Positions 10,268 through 21,185 are shown, counted from the stretch's first letter. The stretch: 64,000 nucleotides of DNA from Tritrichomonas musculus (GCA_039105265.1 JAPFFF010000005.1:6557501-6621500), one strand, 5' to 3'. Notes: generated by a model not told the origin, from the sequence alone. Numbers and translations are program-made.

Positions 10268-11143
10268 CTATTTAGGCATTTCTTTCAAAGCATCATCTAT
10301 TAATTGATCTAAATCATCCTGATTTTTTTGTAATTCATTTTCAATTTGTATACGATTTGCGGCTAATATAGTCAAGTCTGAGGCATTAATATCATCAATC
10401 GAATTTGAGGTTGAATTATTAGATATATTGCTACCTTCATTATCAGAATCATTATTTAAAAGTTTGGTTTTTAATTGAACTTGAGAAGTTTTTTCATCTT
10501 TTGTTTGCTGATATAATTGATGATGAATTGTAATATAATTTTTCCAAATGTTCCTGATTTGGCCTTTTTTTTCTTCAGGTATTAATTCCCATTCATGAAC
10601 AATTTCTGGTAGAATAAGTGATTTTTTTATGTTGGGCTTCTCTTTTTCAATAACTTTGAGACGCCTATCTGTATAATAAGAAAATGGGGAATTAAACCTA
10701 GAATCAGATCTTTTGGGACAATTTGGAACCAATACGTTTTCGTATTGTTTATAAGTCGCTAACCCAAACTGTGAGCCTTTATTATAATATGAAGGACGTG
10801 AATTTCCAGCTTTAATCGCTGATGGTGATTGCTGGGACGATTGGTTTATTTTGTTTAAATAATAAGACTGAGAATAAAATTTTGTGATTTGCCTTATATC
10901 TGGACCAAAATTATGAACGCGAATAGCATATTCGAGTTCATCATCTATGTTGAAAGGATTTGAATACTGGGATGAAATACTCCATTTATGTTGCAAAAAT
11001 TGAAAAAACGCCATTGGTTCATAGCAATCGCGATGAAGGTACATAAATTCTGGGCTTCTTAAATCTTTCTTTCTTTGCTCTCTAAATTTTTCCCATGAAT
11101 CTTTTTCTTTATCTGTTAATAAATTTATTCTTGATTCATTCAT
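10268..11143 (-). CDS. unrecognised 291-residue protein
   Basis: The product begins MNESRINLLTDKEKDSWEKFREQRKK. Residues 1-75 form a charged helical region with an aromatic segment (FMYLHRDCYEPMAFFQFLQHKW) that looks like a compact conserved motif. The middle is Ser/Tyr/Asn rich and probably disordered. Residues 190-225 form another helical stretch (ELIPEEKKGQIRNIWKNYI), and the C-terminus is an acidic helix. There is no membrane segment. The alternation of ordered, conserved-looking helices and disordered linkers suggests a scaffold or a flagellar/cytoskeletal adaptor, but I cannot assign a family. Confidence 0.6.
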   Translation of the reverse strand: MNESRINLLTDKEKDSWEKFREQRKKDLRSPEFMYLHRDCYEPMAFFQFLQHKWSISSQYSNPFNIDDELEYAIRVHNFGPDIRQITKFYSQSYYLNKINQSSQQSPSAIKAGNSRPSYYNKGSQFGLATYKQYENVLVPNCPKRSDSRFNSPFSYYTDRRLKVIEKEKPNIKKSLILPEIVHEWELIPEEKKGQIRNIWKNYITIHHQLYQQTKDEKTSQVQLKTKLLNNDSDNEGSNISNNSTSNSIDDINASDLTILAANRIQIENELQKNQDDLDQLIDDALKEMPK

Positions 11144-11788
11144 ATGAATAAACGGTCAACAAGTATATACTTTTTATTTGCATCTGGAAGCAATGGAAAG
11201 CTATATAAAATGTAAGAAAAAATTTTATGATGCTATTCTGGAGTTTTTAGAGGAATCCGACGAAAAAAAATTCAGCAATTTGAATAATTATGTACAAATC
11301 TGAGAAATTGTTGCATTGAAGATGATAGAGAAGAAATGACTCAATTTATATTAACAATCAAAAGCATCAGTGACCATCATCGCAGAAATACTCATTTCAT
11401 CCAAAAGATAAGACAAATTCTTCAGCATTATAAAGAGCTAATCAAAAAGGCCTTGCCAAATGACAAAATATTCCACATATTCGAAAGCAACAGATTAAAA
11501 TATTTTAGAAAATATAATCAATTATATGGATGACCAAACAAAACCTAATGATAACTGTTATTGCCACTTTTTCTACCCAGAACTTGAACAATTCAAAGGC
11601 GAAGGAAAAATGAAAGAGGTTAATAAAGAAGATCTTATAATATATCAGTTCCAACAATATTTGGAAATTTTGAAGAGAGGCGTCAAGAAGGCGAAAATGA
11701 TTCATATATTTGTTCATTGATTCGAAATGATTCAATTGAAGATTTCATTGCATATATAAGTAAGAAAAATAAAATGGTTTTCTTTTTT

Positions 11789-11887
11789 GCATACAACTCA
11801 ATTTTCAATTCATCATTGAAAACAAATACAAAATTAAGTTGATTGTTTTCATTTTTCAATACTATTCAGAAAAATTGAGTTGTATGC
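11789..11887. repeat. 99-bp palindromic insertion (MITE-like)
   Basis: GCATACAACTCAATTTT (11789-11805) is perfectly complementary to 11871-11887. The interior is itself partly self-complementary (TTGAAAACAA against TTGTTTTCA). It sits exactly between the DUF3447 part and the LRR part of the decayed gene, which suggests insertion. I see no clear target duplication, so the transposon class is open. Confidence 0.5.
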
Positions 11888-12390
11888 TGAAATGACTCGT
11901 AGTTTATTTCACCTTCAGGTCAAATTTCATCATCAATAACAAAAGCATATCACAGAGTAGGTGCAACTCTTTTGAGAATAAAATCTCCTTGAATTGCATC
12001 TACTCTTATATCACTCATTCGAATATTCGGCGTTTTTCGGTTCGATTCAAGTTTTTCGAAGTTGAGCTGAAACCATCATTATGGCTTTATTCAATTCATT
12101 CAATCATCAATATCTTTATGCATCTCAAAATTCCGTCATCTGCAACTTCAGTTGGATCACATTCTTTTTCTGAATGTCCATCATGTAATGGAGATTGTAA
12201 TTCCATCATCTGCAAAAAGAAATTGAGATGGCACAAATCTCAATTCCGTCATTTGCGTTAACACAAATCGCAATTCCTTCTTCTGTAACATCAATTGGAA
12301 AAAACACAGATATTTATTCCTACTTCTGTAACTGCTATTGGAGATTGTAGTATTGCTGTGAATAACTAGTGAAGATAGCAATTCCACCAT

Positions 12391-12960
12391 CTGTAAAGAA
12401 AATTGTACTTTCTCTCAATGTTCATCATCGCTTGCACAAATCACAACTCCATCAAATGTATCTTCGATTGAAAATTGTACTTTCTTTGAATGTTCATCAT
12501 CACTTGCACAAATCACAACTCCATCAAATGCAACTTCGATTGAAAATTGTTCTTTCTTTGAATGTTCATCATCATTAACACAAATCGCAATTCCATCATC
12601 TGTAAAGAAAATTGTACTTTCTTTAGATGTTCATCATCACTTGCACAAATCGCAATTCCATCAAATGCAACTTCGATTGAAAATTGTTCTTTCTTTGGAT
12701 GTTCATCATCACTTGCACAAATCACAACTCCATCAAATGCAACTTCGATTGAAAATTGTTCTTTCTTTGGATGTTCATCATCACTTGCACAAATCGCAAT
12801 TCCATCAAATGCAACTTCGATTGAAAATTGTTCTTTCTTTGGATGTTCATCATCACTTGCACAAATCGCAATTCCATCAAATGCAACTTCGATTGGGCCA
12901 CAATCTTTTTGTGGATGTTCATTACTTGCGCAAATCACAGCTCCTTCATCTGTATGGATA
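12391..12960 (+). repeat. 72-bp tandem array of LRR units
   Basis: About eight head-to-tail copies of a 72-bp unit, each coding for 24 residues of a TpLRR repeat. Unit boundaries marked by TTCGATTGAAAATTGT fall at 12463, 12535, 12672, 12744, 12816 and 12888, always 72 bp apart or a multiple of it. The copies from 12672 to 12888 are nearly identical, which points to recent unequal exchange or conversion inside a gene that is otherwise decayed. Confidence 0.85.
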
Positions 12961-13235
12961 ATTGGTGATGCTGCTTTCGCTCAATGTGATTCATTAGCAC
13001 AAATTACATTTGTAAGTTCCATTATCTGTAACCAGAATTGGTGCTTTCTCTCAATGTTTATCATTAACTCAAATCAAAATTCCATCATCTGTAATCAGAA
13101 TTGGATCTCACGCTTTCCTTGGTTGTTCATTACTAAAGGAAGTCTTCATTCCAAAATCTGCAACTGAAATTGGAATTAAAGCTTAATCAAGAAAGTTTAT
13201 CACTAAGAGAAATCACAATCTCATCATATTATGAT

Positions 13236-15595
13236 AGAGAATCTCTTGGCATTATCATTAGATAATGTAACAACTACCTAAATAATAAAAATTCATATTT
13301 TTCACTTGTCTTTTTATATTTCAATACTATAAAAATTTATTACAGTTTTTTCATCAAAGTGAATTAAAAAAAAAAAAAAAAAAGAGTTTTACATTATATC
13401 CAATCAATATAATGCCATTTAACAAGCACTTTGATTACATTCCAGAAGAATTGTGAATATAGTTAGAGGGGCAGTACATGAAACTTTTTAACGTCTTTAT
13501 TCAATTTGAAACTCTTATATTTCAATAACTACAATAAATACAAACACCAAAAATGTTTCCCCGGATACTTGCTCAATAGTTTAATATAAATAAATAACCT
13601 GATTAATGATAATGCATTAGATTTTTATGATATTTTAGGTTTTTCAATTTAGAAAGATTGACGGTTTAATGATAGGATCCGTTAGGTCAATTTATTAATT
13701 CGACTAAAACATTAAGATCCCCCTAATAAAATTGGGAATCGACTAGGTAGATTTTGTAAATCAAGAATCCAAAATTTGCTAAAATTGAGAACTTAACGTA
13801 TATTTTATGCTCAGAAAAGTCTTTTTTTTTGAATAGATTTTTTAAAAAATTCTATACTTTTTTTTGAGAATTAAAAATATTTTATGTAAGCTCATACAAT
13901 TAATTATGAGATTTTATTTTCAATGTATTATTAAAAAATAAAATAATTGTATCATTAATAAATTAGTTGTTACTAATTATTTTAAATATAAATTAATATT
14001 TTTTGTTTTTATATTTTATATTTTCTAAAATAGTAATTTGTTTATTATTTATAGAATTGTATACTATATGTTTTAAAAATTAATGCATTAATTCAATTTT
14101 AAAAATTTCAAATAATTATTTTTTTAAATTAATAATCAATTTAAAAATCTCTTGAATGGTCACTTTTTGAGGGAGAAAAACTCAAAAAGTGAAAGCAATT
14201 CAGAGATTTACAAGTTTGTTTTATATGATAATGAAAAACATGATAATATCTCCAATAATATTAAGATTTTTTATTTTATTAAAATTTATATATGAATAAA
14301 ATATTAAGATATATTTTATATTTTGTTATATCAGCTTTTTCAAATTTTTTTTTAAATTATCAATCTAGAATAAAATGAATAAATCATAATAATCATATTA
14401 ATATATTTTATAATCGTAATATATCTAATTTGATGATGATAATATTATAATAACCATCAAATTTTGAAAAAAAAATCGTAAAAAGATTATATTTTAAAAA
14501 AGCATTATAAATAAAGAATGTTATCAGTGATTTTTATTTTAAAACAACTTTAATTAGCAATTAAATCCAATAAAGTAAACAAATATCAGTTTTTTAATTG
14601 TGAATCGTATTTTCATAATTTTAATATTTAATAATATACATAAATATGACTTAATGATAAAAGACTAAGATTTATTTTGAAATTTTAGTAAATTAATTAA
14701 AACAAGACTGTTTTAAACAAAATAAATTGAAATTTTTTTAATATAAAATTCAATTCTTTGTGAAAATTTGAATTAAAATAATATATGAACATTTTTCATA
14801 TATTATAATAAATAGCAAATTAATTTTAAAATTAAAATATAATATAATTATTAAACATATATTAAAAATATTATAAGTATATAAATGAGTTATTATATGT
14901 TTATATTCAGAATATAAAAATGTTTCATTATTATTGCTTAAATTATTTGAAATATTTACAAAAAATAAAGTAATCAAAATATATATTTATTAATTGGTAA
15001 ATATATTAATAATTAACTAGTATTATTTATATTAAATTAGTTATATAATATTAAAAAACATGTTAAAAAAATATAATATCCTCAATAAAAAATTTTAATC
15101 CGTAAATTATATGTACTGCCACTCTATATAGTTTCAATATATTGAATTATGCCACTTTGTAAAATTAGGTGAATTATCATGAATGCGAAGGTTAAAGTTA
15201 TTGATCCAAAACACATTTGGATAAATTGATTGATTGTATAATGAAACATTAGAATCTGATCAAAATGAAATACAAATCTATTCAATTTTTTCTACTACTT
15301 TATGAATTTGTTTTATTTGAATATGTTAATATTTCCTTATTTTCGTTAAATAAATTATTAAATAAATTAAAATCCAAATAAAGAATGGATAGTGAAAAAG
15401 TGAAGTATTTTCGCATTCAAAATTTAAATGATATTTGGTCGGCAAAATTTTAAAAAATTTTATATGAGTTCTCGTAAATTGATGCTGTATTATTATATCT
15501 CCAGGAGGTCAACACTCCTGTCATTTTATTTATTTAAGATAAATAGGATTTTATGAAATTTATTTTTTTATTTAGAGACACAAAATAGGTATGTC
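13236..15595. other. long empty A+T-rich region
   Basis: About 2.4 kb with no gene I can support. It has a poly-A run near 13365-13383, many A/T homopolymers, and one clear perfect hairpin at 14161-14191. A 75-codon frame at 14750-14977 (minus) is Ile/Asn/Tyr rich and looks like chance. Confidence 0.5.
14161..14191. repeat. perfect 11-bp hairpin in spacer
   Basis: CACTTTTTGAG (14161-14171) and CTCAAAAAGTG (14181-14191) pair perfectly around a 9-base loop. Its core CAAAAAGTG/CACTTTTTG is the same as the inverted pair at 10001-10052, hinting at a shared element family. Confidence 0.45.
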
Positions 15596-15599
15596 TTAC

Positions 15600-16679
15600 T
15601 CAAGAATGCGAAGCTTGCCTATTTTGATATTGCTTATTTTCAATTTCATTTTTAATTGAATTCTCTTTTTCATTCTGCTCTTCAGACATTTGACGGTAGC
15701 TATCACCAAGGCGAATGACCATGAATGAACCTTGTTCTGATGTAACAACAAGTGTATATCCATCTGGTGAAAAAACGACATCGTTTAATGGTGATTGGAA
15801 GCAATTTATCATTGCAAATTCTTCTTGGAAAATCAAATTGAAAAAGTTGATGGGATAATAATTTCCGCTTGTTCTTGCAACACTTTGCTTGATAGATGAT
15901 GAAGCGAGAACAATTTGATGATAAATAGGCGAGAAAGCGACAGATGAAACTAAATATGAATGTGGGAAGGTACCGAGTTTTTCAAAGGTTTCGGTATTCC
16001 AAGTGCATGCTGTAGTATCAGCAGATGCTGTAGCGAACATTCTCCCATCCCAGGATTTTCGAATTGAATTAATAGCACCACGATGTGCTGATATCTTTTT
16101 AGTAATGCATTGGCTGTTGTCTGAACTTTTGGTTAGTTGTTCTGTATTAATTTGGTATAAGCCGCCTTCGTTATCTCCACAAATAATTCTAGAATCGTCT
16201 GAATAAGTAATGCAATTAATGGGCTTGTCGAATTTGAGATGGCCTTTATCTTGCAAATTTTTGTTTTTGGAAATAAAATGATAGCTATAAAGAACTGGAT
16301 CTTGTTTTCCTTGTGTTGATGTAACAACTGCAATATAATTCATTGGGCTAATGCAACAACATCGAAGATAAAGATTTGGTTCACTTCTAGCGAGAGCTTC
16401 GCCAGTTTCAATACGAAAAATAGTGATTGACTGTGTTCCCATTGCAACGATATATTCTGACTTCAAATCGATATCAAAATCGTTAATGACACCATCATCG
16501 ATTTTGTATGTATGGAAGAGATTCTCTGTGAATAAATTATAGCCATAAATTGAATCATAAGAAGAAACGAAAAGAAGATCGCCATCATTATTAATTATTG
16601 CTTTATAACAAGCTCTTTGACCTGGGAAAAAAGTTTTTTGTGTTGAATTAGCACCACGTAATCTCTGAATTGGATTCAT
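15600..16679 (-). CDS. EIF3I: translation initiation factor eIF3 subunit i
   Basis: A 359-residue WD-repeat protein. The order of repeats and several stretches match eIF3i (yeast TIF34, human TRIP-1): AHRGAINSIRKSWDGRMFATASADTTACTWNT resembles the HTGQINDIQ...DRTMFVTASKDNTAKLFD region, followed by the FPHSYLVSSVAFSPIYHQIVLASS repeat and a late FFNLIFQEEFAMINCFQSPLNDVVFSPDG repeat. eIF3i is a beta-propeller at the b-g-i edge of eIF3 in the cytoplasm and helps mRNA recruitment and scanning. The C-terminus carries an extra Glu/Asn/Lys tail of about 30 residues beyond the propeller. The length is otherwise normal for the family. Confidence 0.88.
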   Translation of the reverse strand: MNPIQRLRGANSTQKTFFPGQRACYKAIINNDGDLLFVSSYDSIYGYNLFTENLFHTYKIDDGVINDFDIDLKSEYIVAMGTQSITIFRIETGEALARSEPNLYLRCCCISPMNYIAVVTSTQGKQDPVLYSYHFISKNKNLQDKGHLKFDKPINCITYSDDSRIICGDNEGGLYQINTEQLTKSSDNSQCITKKISAHRGAINSIRKSWDGRMFATASADTTACTWNTETFEKLGTFPHSYLVSSVAFSPIYHQIVLASSSIKQSVARTSGNYYPINFFNLIFQEEFAMINCFQSPLNDVVFSPDGYTLVVTSEQGSFMVIRLGDSYRQMSEEQNEKENSIKNEIENKQYQNRQASHS

Positions 16680-17284
16680 TTTTATATTAAGACTTTAACA
16701 CCAAGTTTGACCATAGGTTAGAAAAAAATTGAATACCAAAACACGAGTTTTTCAAAAGTATGACCAATTTTTATTAATGAATGTTTAAACATAATTAAAA
16801 ATAGAAAAAGAAATAAAACAGATAAGCGTTTACTAGAAATGAAAAACTTTATGATTTTTAGTTTGTTGATGGAAAAAATTGTGAAATCTCCGTTTTTTAG
16901 ATTGAGAATTATTATCATTTAATGATTAAAACTATCAATACTGAAACGGATCAAAAGTTATTTTCAAGTGAATAGTGTATCTTGCAAAAATCATTAATAC
17001 ATTTGATCAATTTCAAAAAAAAATTTGAATAAAGAGATATCTTGTTATGAGAATATGCTTATAAGCGCAAGGATGTTAATATGCATTTATCATTAATCAC
17101 CGTATTAATGAAAAAAACCTGTTTGATGAATCAATATAATTCATAAAGTTATCAAAAAGTTTACAAATCAGACAAATATCTTCATAAATATTTGTAATTT
17201 TGTCTTTTTATGCCTATCATGCATTGACTTATAATTGATTGTATTTTCCTTTTACGTATCTAAAAATAGATTTTCCTGAAAAAA
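16680..17284. other. intergenic spacer
   Basis: About 600 bases between two minus-strand genes. It is A+T rich. A 66-codon frame (16718-16918) is hydrophobic and Phe/Ile rich without support. No RNA gene seen. Confidence 0.45.
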
Positions 17285-18418
17285 TTATGATGCTCCACGA
17301 ACTCTTGTGAGATTTTGAAGAATGCAATTATCATTTCCATTATTTCTTAGCACACTGAAATTAATTAAAGAGTCGTTTATTGAAAGCATTTTTTTTAATG
17401 CAGATATTCCGCATGGCTTGATTTCATTATCATCTAATAAAAGAGTTTTGAGGACCCTATTTCCAGGAATATAGCGTTGATGATTTGAATTTATTTTACA
17501 CGATTTCCAGTTTTCTGTTATAACAGGAGAAATTGAAGCAGAAGGATCAAAGTTTAATAAATTTAATTGTGATTTACTGCTCTGAGATTTTTTACCTTTA
17601 GGAACTTGCAAAGGTTTCTTTTGAACTGTTTTTTGTCCTTTTTTCTTTTTAGTTAAATTTGATCCTTCATCTGATATTTTTGATCTATTTTCTTCAGTGA
17701 TTAGCATATCCACAACTGCAGATTCATTATCATTTAATTCATAATCTGATAAAGCTTTAGAAAGTGCAATTGCACCTTGATCCCCAATTCTATTTTTAAC
17801 CAATGATAAGCATTGGATGCTTGAATTAAACATTAAAACATTTGAAATTGCAATTGCTCCAATGTCACCAATATGGCAATCAAAAAGATTTAAAACTTTT
17901 ATCGAAGATGTTGAAAGAACATTGCAAAAAGAATTTAATGAGGGAGGAAATGTCCTTGGTTCATGAGTTCTATAATCATAAGATGTTAATGTTTGAACGC
18001 CGCGTAAGGAAAGAATATCAAGCGTTTGAGCCATTAATAGAGGTATTATATCTTCCCTTGAAATAGGAGTGAAATCAAACGAAAGATAATTTGCAGAATT
18101 TTTGGAAAATTCATTTGATAAAGTTTGTGTAAAAGTTATGTCTTGAATGATGCATGAGTAAAACTCAATTTTTTGAAGTTTTGTATACTTTTGGATAAAT
18201 TTAAGAATTGCACGACATAATAATTGAGACAAAACTATATTAACAAAACGTAGTTGATTGTCATATTTGGGTATCATTAAGCTTATATTTTGAATAATTT
18301 CCTGATCTTGGAATCCTATTGATTTGCAAGCTTGATGAAAATCTGCAACATAAGGATTAATAGCATCTTTTTTGGGAATAATTTTCTGTGCTGTCTTACG
18401 AGATGATAATTTGCTCAT
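17285..18418 (-). CDS. LRRC71: LRRC71-like leucine-rich-repeat flagellar protein
   Basis: The 377-residue product has ribonuclease-inhibitor-type leucine-rich repeats (residues about 90-225, e.g. KNRIGDQGAIALSKALSD), then a Lys/Ser-rich insert of about 70 residues (TKKKKGQKTVQKKPLQVPKGKK), and then RYIPGNRVLKTLLLDDNEIKP followed by a final repeat. This order, with a basic insert followed by an [FY]-[LI]-P-G-N-[KR]-V-L motif, is characteristic of LRRC71, a conserved cilium-associated protein. It is likely to sit on the axoneme or flagellar apparatus. The start is the first ATG, MSKLSSRKTAQKI. An unrelated RI-type LRR protein is the alternative. Confidence 0.7.
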   Translation of the reverse strand: MSKLSSRKTAQKIIPKKDAINPYVADFHQACKSIGFQDQEIIQNISLMIPKYDNQLRFVNIVLSQLLCRAILKFIQKYTKLQKIEFYSCIIQDITFTQTLSNEFSKNSANYLSFDFTPISREDIIPLLMAQTLDILSLRGVQTLTSYDYRTHEPRTFPPSLNSFCNVLSTSSIKVLNLFDCHIGDIGAIAISNVLMFNSSIQCLSLVKNRIGDQGAIALSKALSDYELNDNESAVVDMLITEENRSKISDEGSNLTKKKKGQKTVQKKPLQVPKGKKSQSSKSQLNLLNFDPSASISPVITENWKSCKINSNHQRYIPGNRVLKTLLLDDNEIKPCGISALKKMLSINDSLINFSVLRNNGNDNCILQNLTRVRGAS

Positions 18419-18676
18419 ATTGTATTAGTCCAAAAAACGTTTTTTATAAAAAATGAAAGATATCTTTCATTTTGGGAAATTTAATTAGAAATATGACAAT
18501 TACTAATCATTAAAAACATAGTTGTTGTGTGTTTCGATTTAAGAAATATTCAAATTGATATTCCATATTATTAATATAAACGATTTACTTTAAAAAAATA
18601 ATGAACATAAAAAAAGATAATAAATAGAATAGAATACATAAATTTACGAACAAAAATTATATAAATATAAAAACAA

Positions 18677-19810
18677 TCAGAAATGTTTTCCTTTCAAAAG
18701 CTGCTCCGCAAGTTGAACATTTCCATCTGCTTCAGAAAGAGCTTGTATAATCGTTTTTTCATCTTTAAAACCTTTTTTCTTCAAAGTTGCAACTTGATCT
18801 GCAAACTTATCTTCTCTTTGAGATACTCCTTTCGATTTAAGGGTAAAATCTTCAAAAGTAGGAATAATTGAATTTGTAGATGGTTTCGTAAGCATTTGAA
18901 GATTATCTTCTTTACTTTTTGATGGTTCATCTTTGAATAATAGAGATGGTGAGGGAACAGACATTCTAAGGGCAGCTGTTTGAAAAACACTTCTATTTTT
19001 GGTTTTCTTTTTTTGAGTCCACGGATTAGGAAGGGGTTTACTTGATATGTTTTTATGATAATTAACATTTGTTAGTGTTGGCGATGGGATAGATTGATCA
19101 CAAAGTAAATTTAATTTTGCTGCCCTTCTGCTATTAAGTTTTTGCTGTTGTTGCATCTCAAGTAATTGTTTTTTATTCTGTTCTTCCGCAAGCGCTTCAG
19201 CATAAGCTTCTTCTGACTCTTCAAGAAAAGATTGAAGAATTCGAAGACCATCGGGTGACTGATCAAATTGATCAAAAACCATATCTTTTGATCGTGCTAT
19301 AAAATCTTTTGTTTTTCGTGAAGTTGGACGTTCTGTATTTGCAATAATTTCCTTTGCATCAGCAAATATTTGTTTTACATCTGGGTTTATACGCGCAAAT
19401 GATTGAATTATTGGGTGTTCCATAATTTCATAAATTTCTGAAACGACAATACTATACTCTTCGGCTGGAGTATTTGGTAAATCTTCAAGAAGCTTCATTA
19501 AACGATTCATCATTTTATATGGTTTAGATTGTTTCTCAGATGAGCATACTTTGCTCGGCTTTGCTGGTACAAAGTATATCTGTGAGTCGTTTTTGATATT
19601 ATAATACGATAAAGACATTTCATCCTTTAAAACTTGCCCTCCGAAGACAAGTCGTATTTCATCAGAATTATATCCGGTTTGTTCAAATAATTCTTCTTTT
19701 AAAGACAAAACTGTCCCATACTTATCAAAATCGATATTAAAACTGGTCCCGTCATTTCTTTTTATTCGAAGATTGATTAAAACAGCCATTTGTGAGGTTG
19801 TCGTTTTCAT
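18677..19810 (-). CDS. ubiquilin / Dsk2-like ubiquitin shuttle
   Basis: The 377-residue product has a ubiquitin-like domain at about 10-80 (ending FGGQVLKDEMSLSYYNI), an alpha-helical central region with Sti1-like features (MMNRLMKLLEDLPNTP; EHPIIQSFARINPDVKQIF), the PLPNPW signature at 259-264 seen in ubiquilins, and a C-terminal UBA domain at about 335-375 (LKKKGFKDEKTIIQALSEADGNVQLAEQLL). Such proteins carry ubiquitinated clients to the proteasome: the UBL docks on the 26S particle and the UBA binds ubiquitin. The central region is shorter than in animal ubiquilins. Start choice is between M1 and M8 (MAVLINLRIK); either keeps the UBL. Confidence 0.9.
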   Translation of the reverse strand: MKTTTSQMAVLINLRIKRNDGTSFNIDFDKYGTVLSLKEELFEQTGYNSDEIRLVFGGQVLKDEMSLSYYNIKNDSQIYFVPAKPSKVCSSEKQSKPYKMMNRLMKLLEDLPNTPAEEYSIVVSEIYEIMEHPIIQSFARINPDVKQIFADAKEIIANTERPTSRKTKDFIARSKDMVFDQFDQSPDGLRILQSFLEESEEAYAEALAEEQNKKQLLEMQQQQKLNSRRAAKLNLLCDQSIPSPTLTNVNYHKNISSKPLPNPWTQKKKTKNRSVFQTAALRMSVPSPSLLFKDEPSKSKEDNLQMLTKPSTNSIIPTFEDFTLKSKGVSQREDKFADQVATLKKKGFKDEKTIIQALSEADGNVQLAEQLLKGKHF

Positions 19811-20565
19811 TTTTTTAATTGAAATTTTCGATCATTGAATTAGATTTCTATTCGTTTTTGAAAATAAAAACGTTATTTTCTCATATTCTCAGAAAAAATT
19901 GTGTGATTTTTTTCAATTTTCCAACGTATACTTATAATCTAAATTCATAAAGCTATCCTTATCATACATATGTTCAAATTGATTATCTAAAAATAAATTG
20001 CTTAAAAAATTAAAAAAAAAATAAATAATCGATTTTTTTGCAATGATATAAGAAAGATATTTATTTATTATACAAGTAATCTTATTATATTATATATAAA
20101 TTATTAAATTATTCATAAAAATTTGGAATATATAAGAAATTTTATCAGATAAAAAGTAATAATTGTTTCAATTATATTAATCTGAATTTCAGAAAAAAAT
20201 CAATAAGTTATTTTAAAATATTAAATTCAATTAAAAAAAAGATTTATGAAATTGCTTGATATTTTCTGAATATTTAAGGTAATTTTTTGTCTAAACTACT
20301 CTATTATATATTTAATATTATATTTTAGTTAAATAAATTGTTCAGATTCCATTCATCAAGAATTGATATCTTATCAATTAATTAGACTTGTTATTTTGAG
20401 AATCGATATCAAAAATGTCACTTTTTAATATCTAATACTCGATTATCAGTTTAAAAATCTGATATCGAGATTATCGATTATCATGACATCAGATATGAAA
20501 TGTGATATAAAAATAATTGTATACTTGATATCAATTACCGAGATCTCGAGAGGCGAAAAGACAAC
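19811..20565. other. intergenic spacer before nested repeats
   Basis: About 750 bases, extremely A+T rich. It contains the 27-base segment (20432-20458) that is an inverted copy of 10061-10087, followed by a partly complementary stretch (CTGATATCGAGATTAT) that makes a local hairpin. No gene is supported. Confidence 0.45.
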
Positions 20566-20570
20566 GTTTA

Positions 20571-20659
20571 CCCATTTTGTATTATGTTCATTTTTCCGCT
20601 TTTTCAGAGAATACTCTCAGAAAACCGAATTCATATTTCTGAACTTAATACAAAATGGG
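20571..20659. repeat. 89-bp palindrome with 20-nt arms
   Basis: CCCATTTTGTATTATGTTCA (20571-20590) matches the complement of 20640-20659 at 19 of 20 positions, and the pairing extends a few bases outward with one bulge (GTTT/AAAC). The interior includes AGAG-AATA-CTCT. The 123-codon plus-strand frame that covers it (20483-20854) is better explained as a by-product of this palindrome. Confidence 0.5.
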
Positions 20660-20777
20660 AAACTTTTTGTGGGGGTTCAAATCGGTTATATAAAACGGGA
20701 ATTCATATCAAAAAAAGGTCAAATATTAATTAAAAAAATTAACAATCTAAAAAAAAGCGCCTTTTATGTTTATTTAC

Positions 20778-20870
20778 GAAGATCTTTTTTCTTCTCAGCT
20801 TGTATCAATATACTATACCACCACTTGTGTCGAACAAGAACGATGGCGAGCTGATACAAAGAAGATCTTC
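20778..20870. repeat. 93-bp palindrome adjacent to the first
   Basis: GAAGATCTT (20778-20786) pairs perfectly with 20862-20870, and the inner TTGTATCA (20800-20807) pairs perfectly with 20852-20859. Two stacked stems with a short internal loop give a long hairpin or a MITE-like unit. It lies about 310 bases upstream of the decayed repetitive gene and may mark the edge of that larger repeat. Confidence 0.45.
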
Positions 20871-21185
20871 ACCAAACGATTATCAAGCATATCTTAATTT
20901 GTAAAAGTGTTGCACGCTTTATATTCAGCGCGAGTAGTAATAGAATGTCCCAAGTGGCGGGTTTAAATTTTAATTACGTCTCTAATCTGTTGTAAACCAA
21001 GTCCTGTCATAAAGCGCTAAACACTCATTTTAAAATTTATCTAGAGACTAATTTGGGATTTAATTTCTGCGGTTTTTGCCTCAGTCAAGCGAAGCTTGAT
21101 TTTGAATAAGGGCTCTAGAAGGAGTCTGAGAGCAAGGTTTAAAATTTTAATTTAAGAATTTTTTTTTTTTTTTCTTATTTTAAAA

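Larger units (their letters stand above)
11193..13235 (+). pseudogene. decayed DUF3447 + BspA-like leucine-rich-repeat gene
   Basis: The left part (11193-11765) reads, in several frames, like the N-terminal DUF3447-type domain common in trichomonad ankyrin proteins: MESYIKCKKKFYDAI at 11193, then a helical segment from 11336 (SDHHRRNTHFIQKI), then NDSIEDFIAYISKKN ending near 11765. After a 99-bp palindrome, the right part (from about 12110) reads as BspA/TpLRR repeats of the form LAQIAIPSNATSIENCSFFG. Frames are interrupted by stops and shifts throughout; the longest intact piece is 12562-13167 and it leaves the LRR frame near 13010. BspA-like proteins are abundant surface proteins in trichomonads. 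The gene is dead as written. Long minus-strand frames here are mirror images of the repeat. Confidence 0.75.

Noticed and set aside
12513-12938. Minus-strand 141-codon frame with repeated GIAICASDDEHPKKEQFSIE
   Set aside because: It is the mirror of the plus-strand 72-bp LRR array. The plus strand gives a known family (TpLRR); the minus repeat matches nothing and its openness follows from the repeat length being a multiple of three.
12562-13167. Intact 201-codon BspA-like gene
   Set aside because: The frame enters and leaves LRR coding without a start or an end that fit; the same repeats continue in other frames on both sides, so it is a piece of a decayed gene.
20483-20854. Plus-strand 123-codon frame in the spacer before the nested repeat
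   Set aside because: It spans an 89-bp palindrome and most of a second one, has no domain-like pattern, and its composition is that of the spacer.
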